Source of the DNA: Nocardia veterana NBRC 100344
Lineage (GTDB): Bacteria; Actinomycetota; Actinomycetes; Mycobacteriales; Mycobacteriaceae
DNA: 64,000 nt
Direction of reading: 5' to 3'
Assembly (NCBI RefSeq): GCF_000308855.1
Contig: NZ_BAGM01000101.1
Span: 1 to 64,000, forward strand
Positions 1-8,268 of this stretch are shown one piece after another. A model generated the notes under the pieces. That model saw nothing but the letters and a program-made list of their open reading frames with translations, searched no databases and was not told where the DNA came from. The number at the start of each line of letters is the position of its first letter. Position 1 is the first letter of the stretch. The position numbers and the translations under genes were made by a program.

Positions 1-8
1 AAAACCCC

Positions 9-479
9 ATGGCGCACGCACAATTCGACCCGACGGCGCGGCAGGATCTGGCCGTGAAGGCCGTCGAGGCCAAGATCGCCAAAGACCTCACCTGGCAGCA
101 GATCGCCGAAACGGCCGGATATTCCACCGCTTTCGTCACCGCGGCGGTGCTCGGACAGCACGCGCTGCCGGAGCAGTCCGCCCGCGCGGTCGCCGACCTG
201 CTCGGCCTCGGCGACGACGCGGCCACCCTGCTGCAGACCATCCCCACCCGAGGTTCGATCCCGGGCGGCGTGCCGACGGACCCGACGATCTACCGGTTCT
301 ACGAGATGCTGCAGGTCTACGGCACCACCCTCAAGGCCCTCGTCCACGAGCAGTTCGGCGACGGCATCATCAGCGCGATCAACTTCAAGCTCGACGTGCG
401 TAAGGTCGCCGATCCGGAGGGCGGCGAGCGCGCCGTGATCACCCTCGACGGCAAGTACCTGCCGACCAAGCCCTTCTGA
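9..479 (+). CDS. cynS: Cyanate hydratase (cyanase)
   Basis: Cytosolic enzyme that decomposes cyanate with bicarbonate to ammonia and CO2. The 156-residue length equals that of the E. coli enzyme. The C-terminal half is almost unchanged from the family, including DPTIYRFYEMLQVYG and the terminal GKYLPTKPF. The three catalytic residues fall at the classical numbers: Arg96, Glu99 and Ser122. The N-terminal half is a helix-turn-helix-like fold, as usual in cyanases. The gene begins only 8 bases into the window, so its promoter and any cyanate regulator lie outside. A deaminase gene follows after 18 bases and is probably co-transcribed, which suggests a small nitrogen-release operon. Confidence 0.97.
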   Translation: MAHAQFDPTARQDLAVKAVEAKIAKDLTWQQIAETAGYSTAFVTAAVLGQHALPEQSARAVADLLGLGDDAATLLQTIPTRGSIPGGVPTDPTIYRFYEMLQVYGTTLKALVHEQFGDGIISAINFKLDVRKVADPEGGERAVITLDGKYLPTKPF

Positions 480-497
480 AAAGCGAGGAACACCACC

Positions 498-998
498 ATG
501 GATTTCGCCCAGCACACCATCGATCTGGCACGACGCAATGTCGAGGCGGGCGGACGCCCCTTCGCAACGGTCATCGTCAAGGACGGCGAAATTCTCGCCG
601 AAAGTCCCAATCTGGTCGCGCAGACCAACGATCCGACCGCGCACGCCGAGATCCTCGCGATCCGCGCGGCCTGCACGGCACTCGGCACCGAACATCTGAC
701 CGGGACCACCATCTACATCCTGGCGTTGCCGTGCCCGATGTGTCTCGGCGCGCTCTACTACTGCTCTCCCGACGAAGTGGTCTTCCTGACCACTCGCGAG
801 GAATACGCACCGCACTACGTCGACGACCGAAAGTACTTCGAGCTCAACACCTTCTACGACGAATTCGCCAAGCCGTGGGACCGGCGCCGCCTGCCGATGC
901 GGCACGAACCGCGGTCGGATGCCATCGACGTCTACCGCCGCTGGCAGGAACGCAACAACGGCGAACGCCGGGTCGCCGGGGCACCCACGGCACAGTAA
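498..998 (+). CDS. Zinc-dependent nucleoside/base deaminase
   Basis: Member of the cytidine/deoxycytidylate deaminase superfamily (guanine deaminase/tRNA-adenosine deaminase-like), 166 residues. It hydrolytically removes an amino group from a purine or pyrimidine base or nucleoside and releases ammonia. The HAE motif (His49, Glu51) and the PCPMC motif (Cys79, Cys82) supply the zinc ligands and the proton shuttle. An AAGCGAGGAA purine-rich stretch precedes the ATG. It lies 18 bases after the cyanase gene on the same strand, so the pair may both feed ammonia into metabolism. The exact substrate cannot be read from the sequence; guanine deaminase is the best guess. Confidence 0.9.
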   Translation: MDFAQHTIDLARRNVEAGGRPFATVIVKDGEILAESPNLVAQTNDPTAHAEILAIRAACTALGTEHLTGTTIYILALPCPMCLGALYYCSPDEVVFLTTREEYAPHYVDDRKYFELNTFYDEFAKPWDRRRLPMRHEPRSDAIDVYRRWQERNNGERRVAGAPTAQ

Positions 999-1051
999 TT
1001 CCCCAGCCGGAAGGAAGCGTCGCGGTCCGGCGAGACCGCTCGGCGTGGTGG

Positions 1052-1213
1052 CTACAGCAGTGGCGATCCGGGAGCGGGGGTGAGTCGGGTGGCGGTCACC
1101 TCGGTAATGGCGGTGGTGTCGAAACCCGCCATATCGGAGCGCAATTCGGGACTGGCCAGATATTTCGCGGCGACTTCGGCCGGGTCGGCGGCGGCCGGAA
1201 AGCTGATAGATCC
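1052..1213 (-). pseudogene. C-terminal remnant of an unknown protein
   Basis: A 53-codon open stretch on the minus strand runs from just after an in-frame TGA to a TAG, with strong G/C third-position bias. It reads as a natural protein tail (PAEVAAKYLASPELRSDMAGF, then ITEVTATRL) but has no usable start codon. It is probably the decayed end of a gene that lost its 5' part near the end of the hemerythrin-like gene. I do not recognise the family. Confidence 0.3.
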
Positions 1214-1263
1214 TCATGGCCCGATTCCTGTTCATATTCGCGAATGGTTGGCGGCCACGGTTT

Positions 1264-1959
1264 TCAGCGGCGACCACGCCGGGCCGGGCCGCCGGATGAT
1301 CTCGTACCGAAGCGGGGTCGGGCCGCGCGGACGCGACGAATGTGGCGGGTATAGCGGAGGCGACCGATGACGTACCAGATAGCGCGTATCGGTGTGGGGA
1401 GAGCGCCGAGGAGGGCGGCGCGTTCGGCGCGGTCGGCATCCTCCAGGACGAGGCCGAGGAGCGTGAGCAGGGTGAGCTTGGGTGTGTTGGCCACCAGGTG
1501 TTCTCCCAGCGACGCCCATTCCCTTTCGGTGATGTACTCGGCGGCGAGTGGAAGGAGGGTCGCTTCTTCATCGTCGAGGTGTTCGAGCAGGACGGCCCGG
1601 TGATCGACGAGGATCGCGACGAGGGTGTCGCGTTCATCGGCTCCGGCCCGGGTCTCCCATGCCGGGACCGCGGCGTCCAGCTTGGTCAGGGTGGCTTCGA
1701 CGCGCTCGTGCTGAGCTTGCATGCGCAGGATGACGTCCGCACCCGGGTCGGCCCGGGCGAGCAGCGGTGGCCACAGCAGCTCGTCCTCGCCCTCATGGTG
1801 GTTCTTCAGGCCGAGCCGATAGTCGCGGCAGTGCTCAGCGATCACCGCCGCGCGGGCGGTGTCTCCCGGAGCGACCGCCGCGATGAGCTCGATCAGCAGG
1901 CGGGACTCGCGGCGGAAGGCTCGGTGGACTATTTCCATGTCCTGGGTATTGACGCTCAT
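1264..1959 (-). CDS. Hemerythrin-domain protein
   Basis: Protein of 231 residues with a hemerythrin-type four-helix bundle over about residues 8-140. Ligand-like residues are His12, the HHEGEDE motif at 54-60, His84, and His120/His127 followed by DDEEATLLP. Such proteins bind a di-iron centre and sense or bind O2, NO or related species in the cytosol. The tail after residue 180 is basic and arginine-rich and looks poorly conserved. The gene is divergent from the SARP regulator. On its strand a set of three heptamers at 11-bp spacing ends about 50 bases before the ATG, so direct activation by that regulator is likely. AAGGACAGGAACA precedes the start. Confidence 0.85.
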   Translation of the reverse strand: MSVNTQDMEIVHRAFRRESRLLIELIAAVAPGDTARAAVIAEHCRDYRLGLKNHHEGEDELLWPPLLARADPGADVILRMQAQHERVEATLTKLDAAVPAWETRAGADERDTLVAILVDHRAVLLEHLDDEEATLLPLAAEYITEREWASLGEHLVANTPKLTLLTLLGLVLEDADRAERAALLGALPTPIRAIWYVIGRLRYTRHIRRVRAARPRFGTRSSGGPARRGRR

Positions 1960-2008
1960 TGTTCCTGTCCTTCAAGGGTTTCGAGTGCCTCGAGCCTGCT
2001 GTCCGAGG

Positions 2009-2037
2009 TTTGGAAAGGACTGGGAATCGGCTTGGAA
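2009..2037 (-). promoter_or_regulatory. SARP operator: three heptamers, 11-bp period
   Basis: Read on the minus strand the site is TTCCAAG-4 nt-TTCCCAG-4 nt-TTCCAAA, with boxes at 2031-2037, 2020-2026 and 2009-2015. Direct heptamers separated by 4 bp are the established DNA-binding pattern of SARP/OmpR-type winged helices. Ten bases after the last box lies CAGGCT, a possible -10 for the hemerythrin gene. The same geometry recurs at 5390-5418. The site also lies about 40 bases before the SARP start, so autoregulation is possible. Confidence 0.8.
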
Positions 2038-2075
2038 CGCCAGGCCGCCGCCGCGTGCGTACGATGTGACGCGTC

Positions 2076-5000
2076 ATGGTCTTCATTCGGGTTTTGGGTT
2101 CGTTCGCGGCTGAGGCCGGCGGAGAAGCCCTACCCCTGGGCGGCCCGCGGCAGCGCGGCGTGCTGGCTCTGCTGGTGGCCGCGCGCGGGCAGGTCGTGCC
2201 GGTCGACCGGATGATCGAGGACCTGTGGCGTGGGGAACCGCCCGCGCGCGCACTGGCATCGCTGCAGGCGTACGTGTCCAACCTGCGCCGCCTGCTGGAG
2301 CCCGGCCGGCCGCCACGCGCGCCGGCTCGCCTGCTGATGAGCGCGTCGCCCGGCTACGCCCTACGGCTGCCGCGGAGCGCGGTGGACGCGTGGCGTTTCG
2401 AGGACCTGCTCGACGAAGCCCGCACACTCGCCGATCCACGTGATGCTCACACCCGGCTGACCGAGGCGCTGGCGCTGTGGCGGGGCCCCGCGTTCGCTGA
2501 GGTCGCCGACGAGCCGTGGGTCGCCGCCGAGATCGCGCGGCTCGACGAGCTGCGTCTGATCGCCCGCGAACTGCGCATCGCGGCCGGATTGCGGCTCGGC
2601 GACCCCGCGACCGTGGTGCCCGATGCGGAAACCTTCACCCACGACCATCCCCTGCGCGAGGAAGGCTGGCGCCTGCACGCCCTCGCGCTGTGGAGCAGCG
2701 GCCGCCAAGCCGACTCCCTCGCCGCTCTCCGCCGCGCCCGCGCCACCTTCGCCGATGAACTGGGTCTGGACCCCGGACCTGACCTGGTGGCGCTGGAAGA
2801 GGCGATCCTCACCCAACGCACGGACGTTCTCCACACGGCCGTCCCCCCGCCCGCGGCACACACACCCCGCGTCGCCGCACCCACACCGCCATCCGTGATC
2901 GAAAAGCCTTACACGGCAACGTTCGTGGGCAGGGAGAACGAGCTGGCGGCGCTGCTGGCCGCCGCCGGGGAAACCGTTCGTCGACAGGTGCGCGTCGCAC
3001 TCGTCAGCGGAGAGGCCGGGCTCGGCAAATCGATGCTGCTCGAGCAGCTCGGCGCGCGGCTCGCGCAGGACGGATGGCTCGTGGCCGCCGGGCGCTGTCC
3101 CGATGTGGACAGCGCGCCGCCCGCCTGGGCCTGGGTCGAAGTGCTGCGGACGGTTGCCGACAGCGTTCCCCCGGGCGACTTCGCCGACGACCTGGCGCCG
3201 CTACTGTCGGACTCGGCGACCGGGACCGGGGACGCGGCAGCCGGCCGTTTCCGGTTGCGGCGGGCCGTGTGGGCCTGGCTGTCGGCGATCGCCGCGGATC
3301 GTCCGGTCGCCGTGCTGCTCGACGACCTGCACTGGGCGGACGCCGCCACACTGGAACTGCTCGCCGGCGTGGACGCCCGGGCCCCGATCCTGATCGTCGC
3401 GGCGTACCGCGCGGACGAGAGCGAGCACCTCGGTGCCACGTTCGCGTCTCTCGCCCGCACCGCGCCCCTGCGGCTCGACCTGTCCGGACTCGATCGCGAT
3501 GCCGTCGCGGAACTGGTCCGCGCCGAGTGCGAAGCCGACGACTCAACCGTGGCCGGAATCACCGAGCGGACCGGCGGCAATCCCTTCTATGTGCGGGAGA
3601 CCGCGCGGCTGCTCAGCGGCGAGGGCGCGCTGATCGCGCTTTCCGAGGTGCCCGAGGGCGTCCGGGACGTGCTGCGGCGCCGGTTCGCCAGGTTGCCCGA
3701 GAGCGGTGTGTCCGTCCTGCGACTCGCGGCGGTGGCCGGCCGGGAAAGCTCGGTGGACGTGCTCGTGCGGGCCGCCGACACCGACGAGGACGGGGTACTG
3801 GACGCGCTCGACGCGGGCGTCATCGCCGGATTGCTCGACGAGCCCGGACCCGGGCGAGTCCGATTCGTACACGCCCTGGTCAGGGACACGCTCATGACCG
3901 ATGTCAGCCGGGTGCGGATCACCAGGATGCATGCCCGGATCGCCGCGGCGTTGGAGGGTCGCGGCGATGTCACCGCGCTGGCCCACCACTACGCGCGAGC
4001 GGGTTCGCCGAAGGCCGTCGGTTATTGCGTGCGGGCCGCCGAACTGGCCGAGGCACGGTATGCCCACGACGTGGCGGCCACGCTGCTGACCGACGCCGTC
4101 ACCAACTCCAGCGACCCGGACGAGCGGGTCGGCCTGCTCGGTAGGCTGCTGCGCGCGCAGGTCAGGGCCGGGGCCTTCGCCGCGGCCAGGGACACGCGCG
4201 AGCAGGCCGTGGAGTACGCCGAGTCGATCGGGCGCGAGGATCTGATGATCGCCGCGTTCACGGCTTGGACCGAGCCCACCCCTTGGCAGGCCCGCACCTA
4301 CGGCACGGTGGACCGTCCCATCGTCGAGCGCCTCGGCCGCCTGCTCGAACGCACCGGCCTGGCCCCCGACCTGCGGTCCCATCTCCTCATCGCCTACGCC
4401 CACGAGCTGGTCGGCGAGGGTGATCCGAGCGTCATGGCGGCGGCGCGGGAGGCGCTCGACCTCGCCACCACTCCCCGTCTGCGGGCCGCGGCACTGCTCG
4501 TCCTCGCGCGCGAGTCCGGCCGGGAGGAGTACTCCCGTGCTTTGGTGGAGATCGGCGTCGAGCACGACCTGCCCGTCTATCGCGTGACCGGCCTGCTCAA
4601 TCGGGCCGCCAACGCCGCCGCGGCCAACGATCCGGCGACCATGCGCCGGGTGGCAACGGAGGCACTCGCGCTCGCCCGCGCCTACCGCATGCCGGAAGCG
4701 ATCGGCGCCGCCGAAATCGCGCTGGCGACACTGGTGCTCATCGAGGGTCGATTCGCCGACGCCGAGCGCCTCTATACCGAGGCCACCGAACGAATGGAAC
4801 GCGCCGGATCGGTGCACGCCGCAGGCTTCCTGCGGCTCGCACGGGCGGCGATCTGGATCAACGACGGCACGCTCGGCGACCACCTGAACGACGTGCGTGC
4901 CCTGCACGCGGCACTCGGCCCGATGACCGCCGACCTGCTCGCACTCGCCCTCCACGCCGCGGGCCGCAGCGATGAGGCGTACCGCACCCGCACCTCACCC

Positions 5001-5348
5001 GCCCCGATCCGGCCCGACTTCTTCTTCACCTTCCTGACCAGCCTGCGTGGGATGGCGGCCGTCGCCTTCGACGACCGTGACGCGGCCGAGCGAATCTACG
5101 CGGATTTGCTGCCGCACCGAGACGGTCCCCCGGCGGGCGCGGAGAGCGTGTCGCTGGCCCTGCGCCCGGTCGCGCACACGCTCGGCGAACTCGCCCTGCT
5201 CCTCGGCCGCGCCGACGCGGCCGCCGCCCACTTCGCCCGGGCCGCCGCCATCGCCGACGAGTGGAACGCTCCCGCCTGGTCCATGGATGCCAGAGCCCAC
5301 GCGGTTCGTGTTCCGCACCATCGGATTTCGCCTCCGTCGCAGGGTTGA
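2076..5348 (+). CDS. SARP-family AfsR-like regulator with AAA ATPase domain
   Basis: Large transcriptional activator of 1090 residues. Residues 1-95 form the OmpR-like winged helix (RVLGSFAAEAGG, then GGPRQRGVLALLVA and ALASLQAYVSNLRRLL). Residues about 100-245 form the bacterial transcriptional activation domain, ending ATFADELGLDPGPDLVALEE. An AAA/STAND ATPase follows with Walker A GEAGLGKS near residue 312 and Walker B VLLDDLHWAD near 415. The rest is helical TPR-like repeat. There is no C-terminal LuxR helix-turn-helix. SARP proteins bind direct heptamers with 11-bp spacing, and exactly such triplets occur just upstream of this gene and before the next one. It therefore probably controls the hemerythrin gene, the oxidoreductase fusion and perhaps itself. 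The ATP-sensing input signal is unknown. Confidence 0.9.
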   Translation: MVFIRVLGSFAAEAGGEALPLGGPRQRGVLALLVAARGQVVPVDRMIEDLWRGEPPARALASLQAYVSNLRRLLEPGRPPRAPARLLMSASPGYALRLPRSAVDAWRFEDLLDEARTLADPRDAHTRLTEALALWRGPAFAEVADEPWVAAEIARLDELRLIARELRIAAGLRLGDPATVVPDAETFTHDHPLREEGWRLHALALWSSGRQADSLAALRRARATFADELGLDPGPDLVALEEAILTQRTDVLHTAVPPPAAHTPRVAAPTPPSVIEKPYTATFVGRENELAALLAAAGETVRRQVRVALVSGEAGLGKSMLLEQLGARLAQDGWLVAAGRCPDVDSAPPAWAWVEVLRTVADSVPPGDFADDLAPLLSDSATGTGDAAAGRFRLRRAVWAWLSAIAADRPVAVLLDDLHWADAATLELLAGVDARAPILIVAAYRADESEHLGATFASLARTAPLRLDLSGLDRDAVAELVRAECEADDSTVAGITERTGGNPFYVRETARLLSGEGALIALSEVPEGVRDVLRRRFARLPESGVSVLRLAAVAGRESSVDVLVRAADTDEDGVLDALDAGVIAGLLDEPGPGRVRFVHALVRDTLMTDVSRVRITRMHARIAAALEGRGDVTALAHHYARAGSPKAVGYCVRAAELAEARYAHDVAATLLTDAVTNSSDPDERVGLLGRLLRAQVRAGAFAAARDTREQAVEYAESIGREDLMIAAFTAWTEPTPWQARTYGTVDRPIVERLGRLLERTGLAPDLRSHLLIAYAHELVGEGDPSVMAAAREALDLATTPRLRAAALLVLARESGREEYSRALVEIGVEHDLPVYRVTGLLNRAANAAAANDPATMRRVATEALALARAYRMPEAIGAAEIALATLVLIEGRFADAERLYTEATERMERAGSVHAAGFLRLARAAIWINDGTLGDHLNDVRALHAALGPMTADLLALALHAAGRSDEAYRTRTSPAPIRPDFFFTFLTSLRGMAAVAFDDRDAAERIYADLLPHRDGPPAGAESVSLALRPVAHTLGELALLLGRADAAAAHFARAAAIADEWNAPAWSMDARAHAVRVPHHRISPPSQG

Positions 5349-5389
5349 GACCACCCTGGGCCGGGTGAGGGCCCGCGGCGTTCGCAGTG

Positions 5390-5418
5390 CTCCAAGTCGG
5401 CTCCAAGTTCCTTCCAAA
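5390..5418 (+). promoter_or_regulatory. SARP operator before oxidoreductase-ABM gene
   Basis: Boxes CTCCAAG (5390-5396), CTCCAAG (5401-5407) and TTCCAAA (5412-5418) repeat with an exact 11-bp period, one helical turn. Ten bases after the last box is CAGTGT, a candidate -10. The arrangement matches the site at 2009-2037 in sequence, spacing and distance to the -10-like hexamer, which points to one shared regulator, the SARP encoded just upstream. Confidence 0.82.
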
Positions 5419-5471
5419 ACCCGAGGAGCAGTGTCGACCCCATCGGAACCGAACTGATGGAGGAGCGAAAC

Positions 5472-6791
5472 ATGAACAACCCCAATACCTTCCGGGCCGC
5501 GGTCGTCCGCGCCCCGAGTGGACCCGACTCGATCGAGATCATCGACGTGCCGGTCACCGAGCCCGGCGCCGGAGAGGTCCGGGTCGCGGTCGCGGCCGCG
5601 CCGGTCAATCCCACCGATCTCGGCGTCGCGAGCGGGTTCTTCCACGAGATGGGGATGATCGACCAGCCCTCCCACACCGGCCTGGGCTGGGACTTCGCCG
5701 GCACCGTGGTCGCCGCCGGTCCGGGCGTGGACGTGGCCGTCGGCACGCGGGTTGCCGGTGTCGTACTCGGTTTCGATCGCGACTTCGGCACCTACGCCGA
5801 ACAACTCGTCGTGCCCGCCGCCGATCTCGCCGTGGTGCCCGACGAACTCGACCTGGTCGCGGCATCGACGGTGCCGCTCAGCGCGTTGAGCGCGGCGCAG
5901 ATCGTCGATCTGCTCGGCGATGCGCCCGCCGACGGCAACCGATTGCTGGTGGCGGGTGCGGCCGGTGCGATCGGCGCGAATGTGGCCGCACTCGCACCCG
6001 ACCGCGGCTGGCGAGTGACCGGATTGGCACGCGCCGAGGACGAACCGTTCGTGCGCGGTCTCGGCGCCGACTTCCGCACCGAAGCCGAGCCGGGTTGGGA
6101 TGCCGTCGTCGACACCACATCACAGCAGGCATGGGGATTGAACCCGGTCCGCGACGGGGGAACCTTCGTCGGCGTGCGTCCGAACCTGACGCCCGCGGCC
6201 GAGCGCGGAATCACGGTGCACATCCTGATGGTGCGGTCCGACGGCCCGCGCTTGGAACAGCTGCTGGCCCGCGCCGCCTCCGGCCGGCTGCCTACCCGCG
6301 TGCACGCGGTCCTGCCTCTGGCCGAGGCCGCCGCAGCCCACCGGGCCATGGCCGAAGGCGGGACGCGCGGTCGGTACGTGCTCGACCCCGGGATCGACCG
6401 GGTCCGACCATCCCTCGGTGGCACGGTTCGAAACGGCCACAACCCGGTCGTCCCGGACACCGAGGCCCCGGTCACCGTGATCAACACGATGTCCGTACCC
6501 GCGGCGCAGCGGGAGCTGTTCCTGCATCGCTGGCGCGAGAGCGCCCAGTACATGGCGGCCGCATCCGGTTTCCGTCGAACCCGGATGTTCCAGGCGGCCG
6601 GTGACGCGGCCGAGGCGGTTTTCGTCAACGTCGGAGACTGGGACAGCGGCACCGCCCTGCGCAACGCCCTCGGCACTCCGGAATGGCGTGAGTTGACGCT
6701 GCGGATCCAGAACGAGGTCGACCTCACCGCACGGCCGATGATCTTCCATCTCGCGCTCGAGTTGGGGCCAGGCGACATGCTGCCCCAGTGA
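5472..6791 (+). CDS. Quinone oxidoreductase (MDR) fused to an ABM monooxygenase-like domain
   Basis: Two-domain protein of about 439 residues. The first ~310 residues are a medium-chain dehydrogenase/reductase of the NADPH:quinone oxidoreductase type (APVNPTDLGVASGFF; GLGWDFAGTVVAAGPGV; nucleotide-binding AGAAGAIGANVAAL). No structural or catalytic zinc cysteines are seen. Residues about 335-425 match the antibiotic biosynthesis monooxygenase (ABM) fold (VTVINTMSVPAAQRELFLHR; GFRRTRMFQA; TPEWRELTLRI). The start chosen is the ATG at 5472 because GGAGGA at 5459-5464 is correctly spaced; an in-frame ATG at 5457 precedes it but has no good ribosome site. It follows a SARP-type operator. The fusion suggests a quinone or reactive-carbonyl detoxification role, but the substrate is unknown. 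Confidence 0.85.
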   Translation: MNNPNTFRAAVVRAPSGPDSIEIIDVPVTEPGAGEVRVAVAAAPVNPTDLGVASGFFHEMGMIDQPSHTGLGWDFAGTVVAAGPGVDVAVGTRVAGVVLGFDRDFGTYAEQLVVPAADLAVVPDELDLVAASTVPLSALSAAQIVDLLGDAPADGNRLLVAGAAGAIGANVAALAPDRGWRVTGLARAEDEPFVRGLGADFRTEAEPGWDAVVDTTSQQAWGLNPVRDGGTFVGVRPNLTPAAERGITVHILMVRSDGPRLEQLLARAASGRLPTRVHAVLPLAEAAAAHRAMAEGGTRGRYVLDPGIDRVRPSLGGTVRNGHNPVVPDTEAPVTVINTMSVPAAQRELFLHRWRESAQYMAAASGFRRTRMFQAAGDAAEAVFVNVGDWDSGTALRNALGTPEWRELTLRIQNEVDLTARPMIFHLALELGPGDMLPQ

Positions 6792-6927
6792 CCGCCGATC
6801 GATAGCTCGAAGATTCGACGCCCGGCCGACTCGCGCGAGAGCACGGCCGGCCGGGCAGTGCGTCTCGGCAGGGCCGGATGCCTTGCCGGACAAGAATTCA
6901 CCGTCCGAACGTCACAGGAGACCAACC

Positions 6928-7365
6928 GTGTCGCGCAAGAACCTCACCACCGGCCTGGCCACCGCAACTGTCCTGTTCACCTTCTACCTCGCGCTCTCCT
7001 TCATCCTGGCCCCCGCGACGTCGGCGCCGGGCTTCGGCCTGCCGACCTGGCCCGCCGGCGACGGCGGCGGCTTCCTCATCGTGAAAGGTTGCCGTGAACT
7101 CGCTATGGGCCTGGGCTCGGGCATCCTGCTGATCACCGGCCGCCGCCGCGCGCTGGGCTGGGTCCTGCTGATGACGGCCGTCGCCCCGCTGGGCGACATG
7201 GTCAATGTCCTGGCCCACCACGGCTCCACGGCCACCGCATTCGGCGTCCACGGCCTGACCTCCGCACTGATCGCGGTCACGGGTCTGCTGATCCTCCGCG
7301 AAACTAGCAAGGAACCGACGGCCCGGGAGGGCGCCGCCCCAGCGCCCGCCGTGTTATCCGCCTGA
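6928..7365 (+). CDS. DUF4267 family membrane protein
   Basis: Small integral membrane protein of 145 residues with four predicted hydrophobic helices. Features typical of DUF4267 are FYLALSFILAP near the N-terminus, the FLIVKGCRELAMGL segment, and the short cytoplasmic C-tail. The GTG at 6928 was chosen because AGGAGA lies 7 bases upstream. An in-frame ATG at 6883 would add 15 polar residues without a ribosome site. It lies between the SARP-controlled oxidoreductase fusion and a DUF2871 gene on the same strand, so co-expression is plausible. No biochemical function is established for this family. Confidence 0.75.
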   Translation: MSRKNLTTGLATATVLFTFYLALSFILAPATSAPGFGLPTWPAGDGGGFLIVKGCRELAMGLGSGILLITGRRRALGWVLLMTAVAPLGDMVNVLAHHGSTATAFGVHGLTSALIAVTGLLILRETSKEPTAREGAAPAPAVLSA

Positions 7366-7404
7366 CATCTACCCGCCCGCAGCATATTTCAGAACGAGGA
7401 CTCG

Positions 7405-7830
7405 ATGAAACTGCTCTACTGGACCGCCGTCGGCTACACCGCGCTGGGACTGCCCTCGGGCCTGCTCTACCGCGAGCTCACCAAGGCCCACCGGTTCACC
7501 GGCAAAACCGAACTCGCCGTGGTCCACACTCATCTGCTGGCATTGGGAACACTGTTCTTCCTGATCGTCCTGGCGCTCGAATACCCACTCGCCCTCTCCG
7601 AGACCCGCGCGTATCGCTGGTTCTTCACCGTCTACAACACCGGCGTCATCTGGGTCGTGTCGTGCATGACGATCATCGGCGCCCGGACAGTCCTCGGGTA
7701 CAGCGAATACAAGCCGCTCTCGCATCTGGCAGGCGGCGGCCACATCCTGCTCACGATCGGATTCGTACTCTTCTTCCGCACCGTGCACCAGGCCATCACA
7801 GCTCGCCGCGACGAGCCGATCCCCTCCTGA
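7405..7830 (+). CDS. DUF2871 family membrane protein
   Basis: Membrane protein of 141 residues with about four helices and an even spread of aromatic residues. The HTHLLALGTLFFLIVLALE segment and the HLAGGGHILLTIGFVLFF helix are characteristic of DUF2871. The paired His residues in the membrane could bind haem or metal, but this is inference. It begins 39 bases after the DUF4267 gene, with AACGAGGACTCG before the ATG, and is probably the last gene of the unit that starts at the SARP operator. A two-tier hairpin follows its stop codon. Confidence 0.75.
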   Translation: MKLLYWTAVGYTALGLPSGLLYRELTKAHRFTGKTELAVVHTHLLALGTLFFLIVLALEYPLALSETRAYRWFFTVYNTGVIWVVSCMTIIGARTVLGYSEYKPLSHLAGGGHILLTIGFVLFFRTVHQAITARRDEPIPS

Positions 7831-7851
7831 AGACCGGTAGTGTCAGTCCGC

Positions 7852-7961
7852 CCGAAGCACCGATCCCCGCAGCGGGATTCGCCCGCTGGAGGCCGGCGAA
7901 ATGGTGCTTCGGTCGTGAGATTCCGACGCTCATGGGCTGGTAGGACACTGGTGTCGGAATC
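7852..7961 (+). terminator. Tandem hairpins after DUF2871 gene
   Basis: CCGAAGCACC (7852-7861) pairs perfectly with GGTGCTTCGG (7903-7912). Inside the loop CAGCGGG (7870-7876) pairs with CCCGCTG (7882-7888). A second hairpin follows: GATTCCGAC (7919-7927) with GTCGGAATC (7953-7961). There is no T-run. It may terminate the upstream operon, or it may be part of a structured non-coding RNA. The rest of 7962-8225 shows no convincing gene. Confidence 0.45.
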
Positions 7962-8125
7962 GGATCCCGGCCAGGATGAACCGCGGCACCATCGACCACA
8001 CCGACCCTACGGGACGACCAGACAACTGCCCATACCCGAAAGGCCTTGGATGTCAACGGAACTCAGGACCACCGTCCAGGACCGACAGACCGGCCTCACG
8101 GCTGGTCACGATCCCACCCATCCCG

Positions 8126-8147
8126 ATCGGTATCAGCTGGTACCGAT
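8126..8147. repeat. 22-bp near-perfect palindrome
   Basis: ATCGGTATCAG followed directly by CTGGTACCGAT matches at 10 of 11 paired positions. It lies in a non-coding stretch between the DUF2871 gene and the tRNA terminator. The symmetry suggests a protein-binding site, but no neighbour clearly uses it. Confidence 0.4.
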
Positions 8148-8227
8148 TACCTTTCAGTGGCTCTCGGGCAACCATCCGCACAGCCGAATCGGAATGCGAA
8201 TCCGTTGCCAAGAACCTCGACAAAATT

Positions 8228-8265
8228 GAGGGCGATCCTGAAACCTTCTGGCCAGGACCGCCCTC
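8228..8265 (-). terminator. Rho-independent terminator of left tRNA-fMet
   Basis: On the minus strand GAGGGCGGTCCTG pairs with CAGGATCGCCCTC (one mismatch), followed by AATTTTG. It lies directly 3' of the left initiator tRNA gene. Confidence 0.7.
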
Positions 8266-8268
8266 GTC

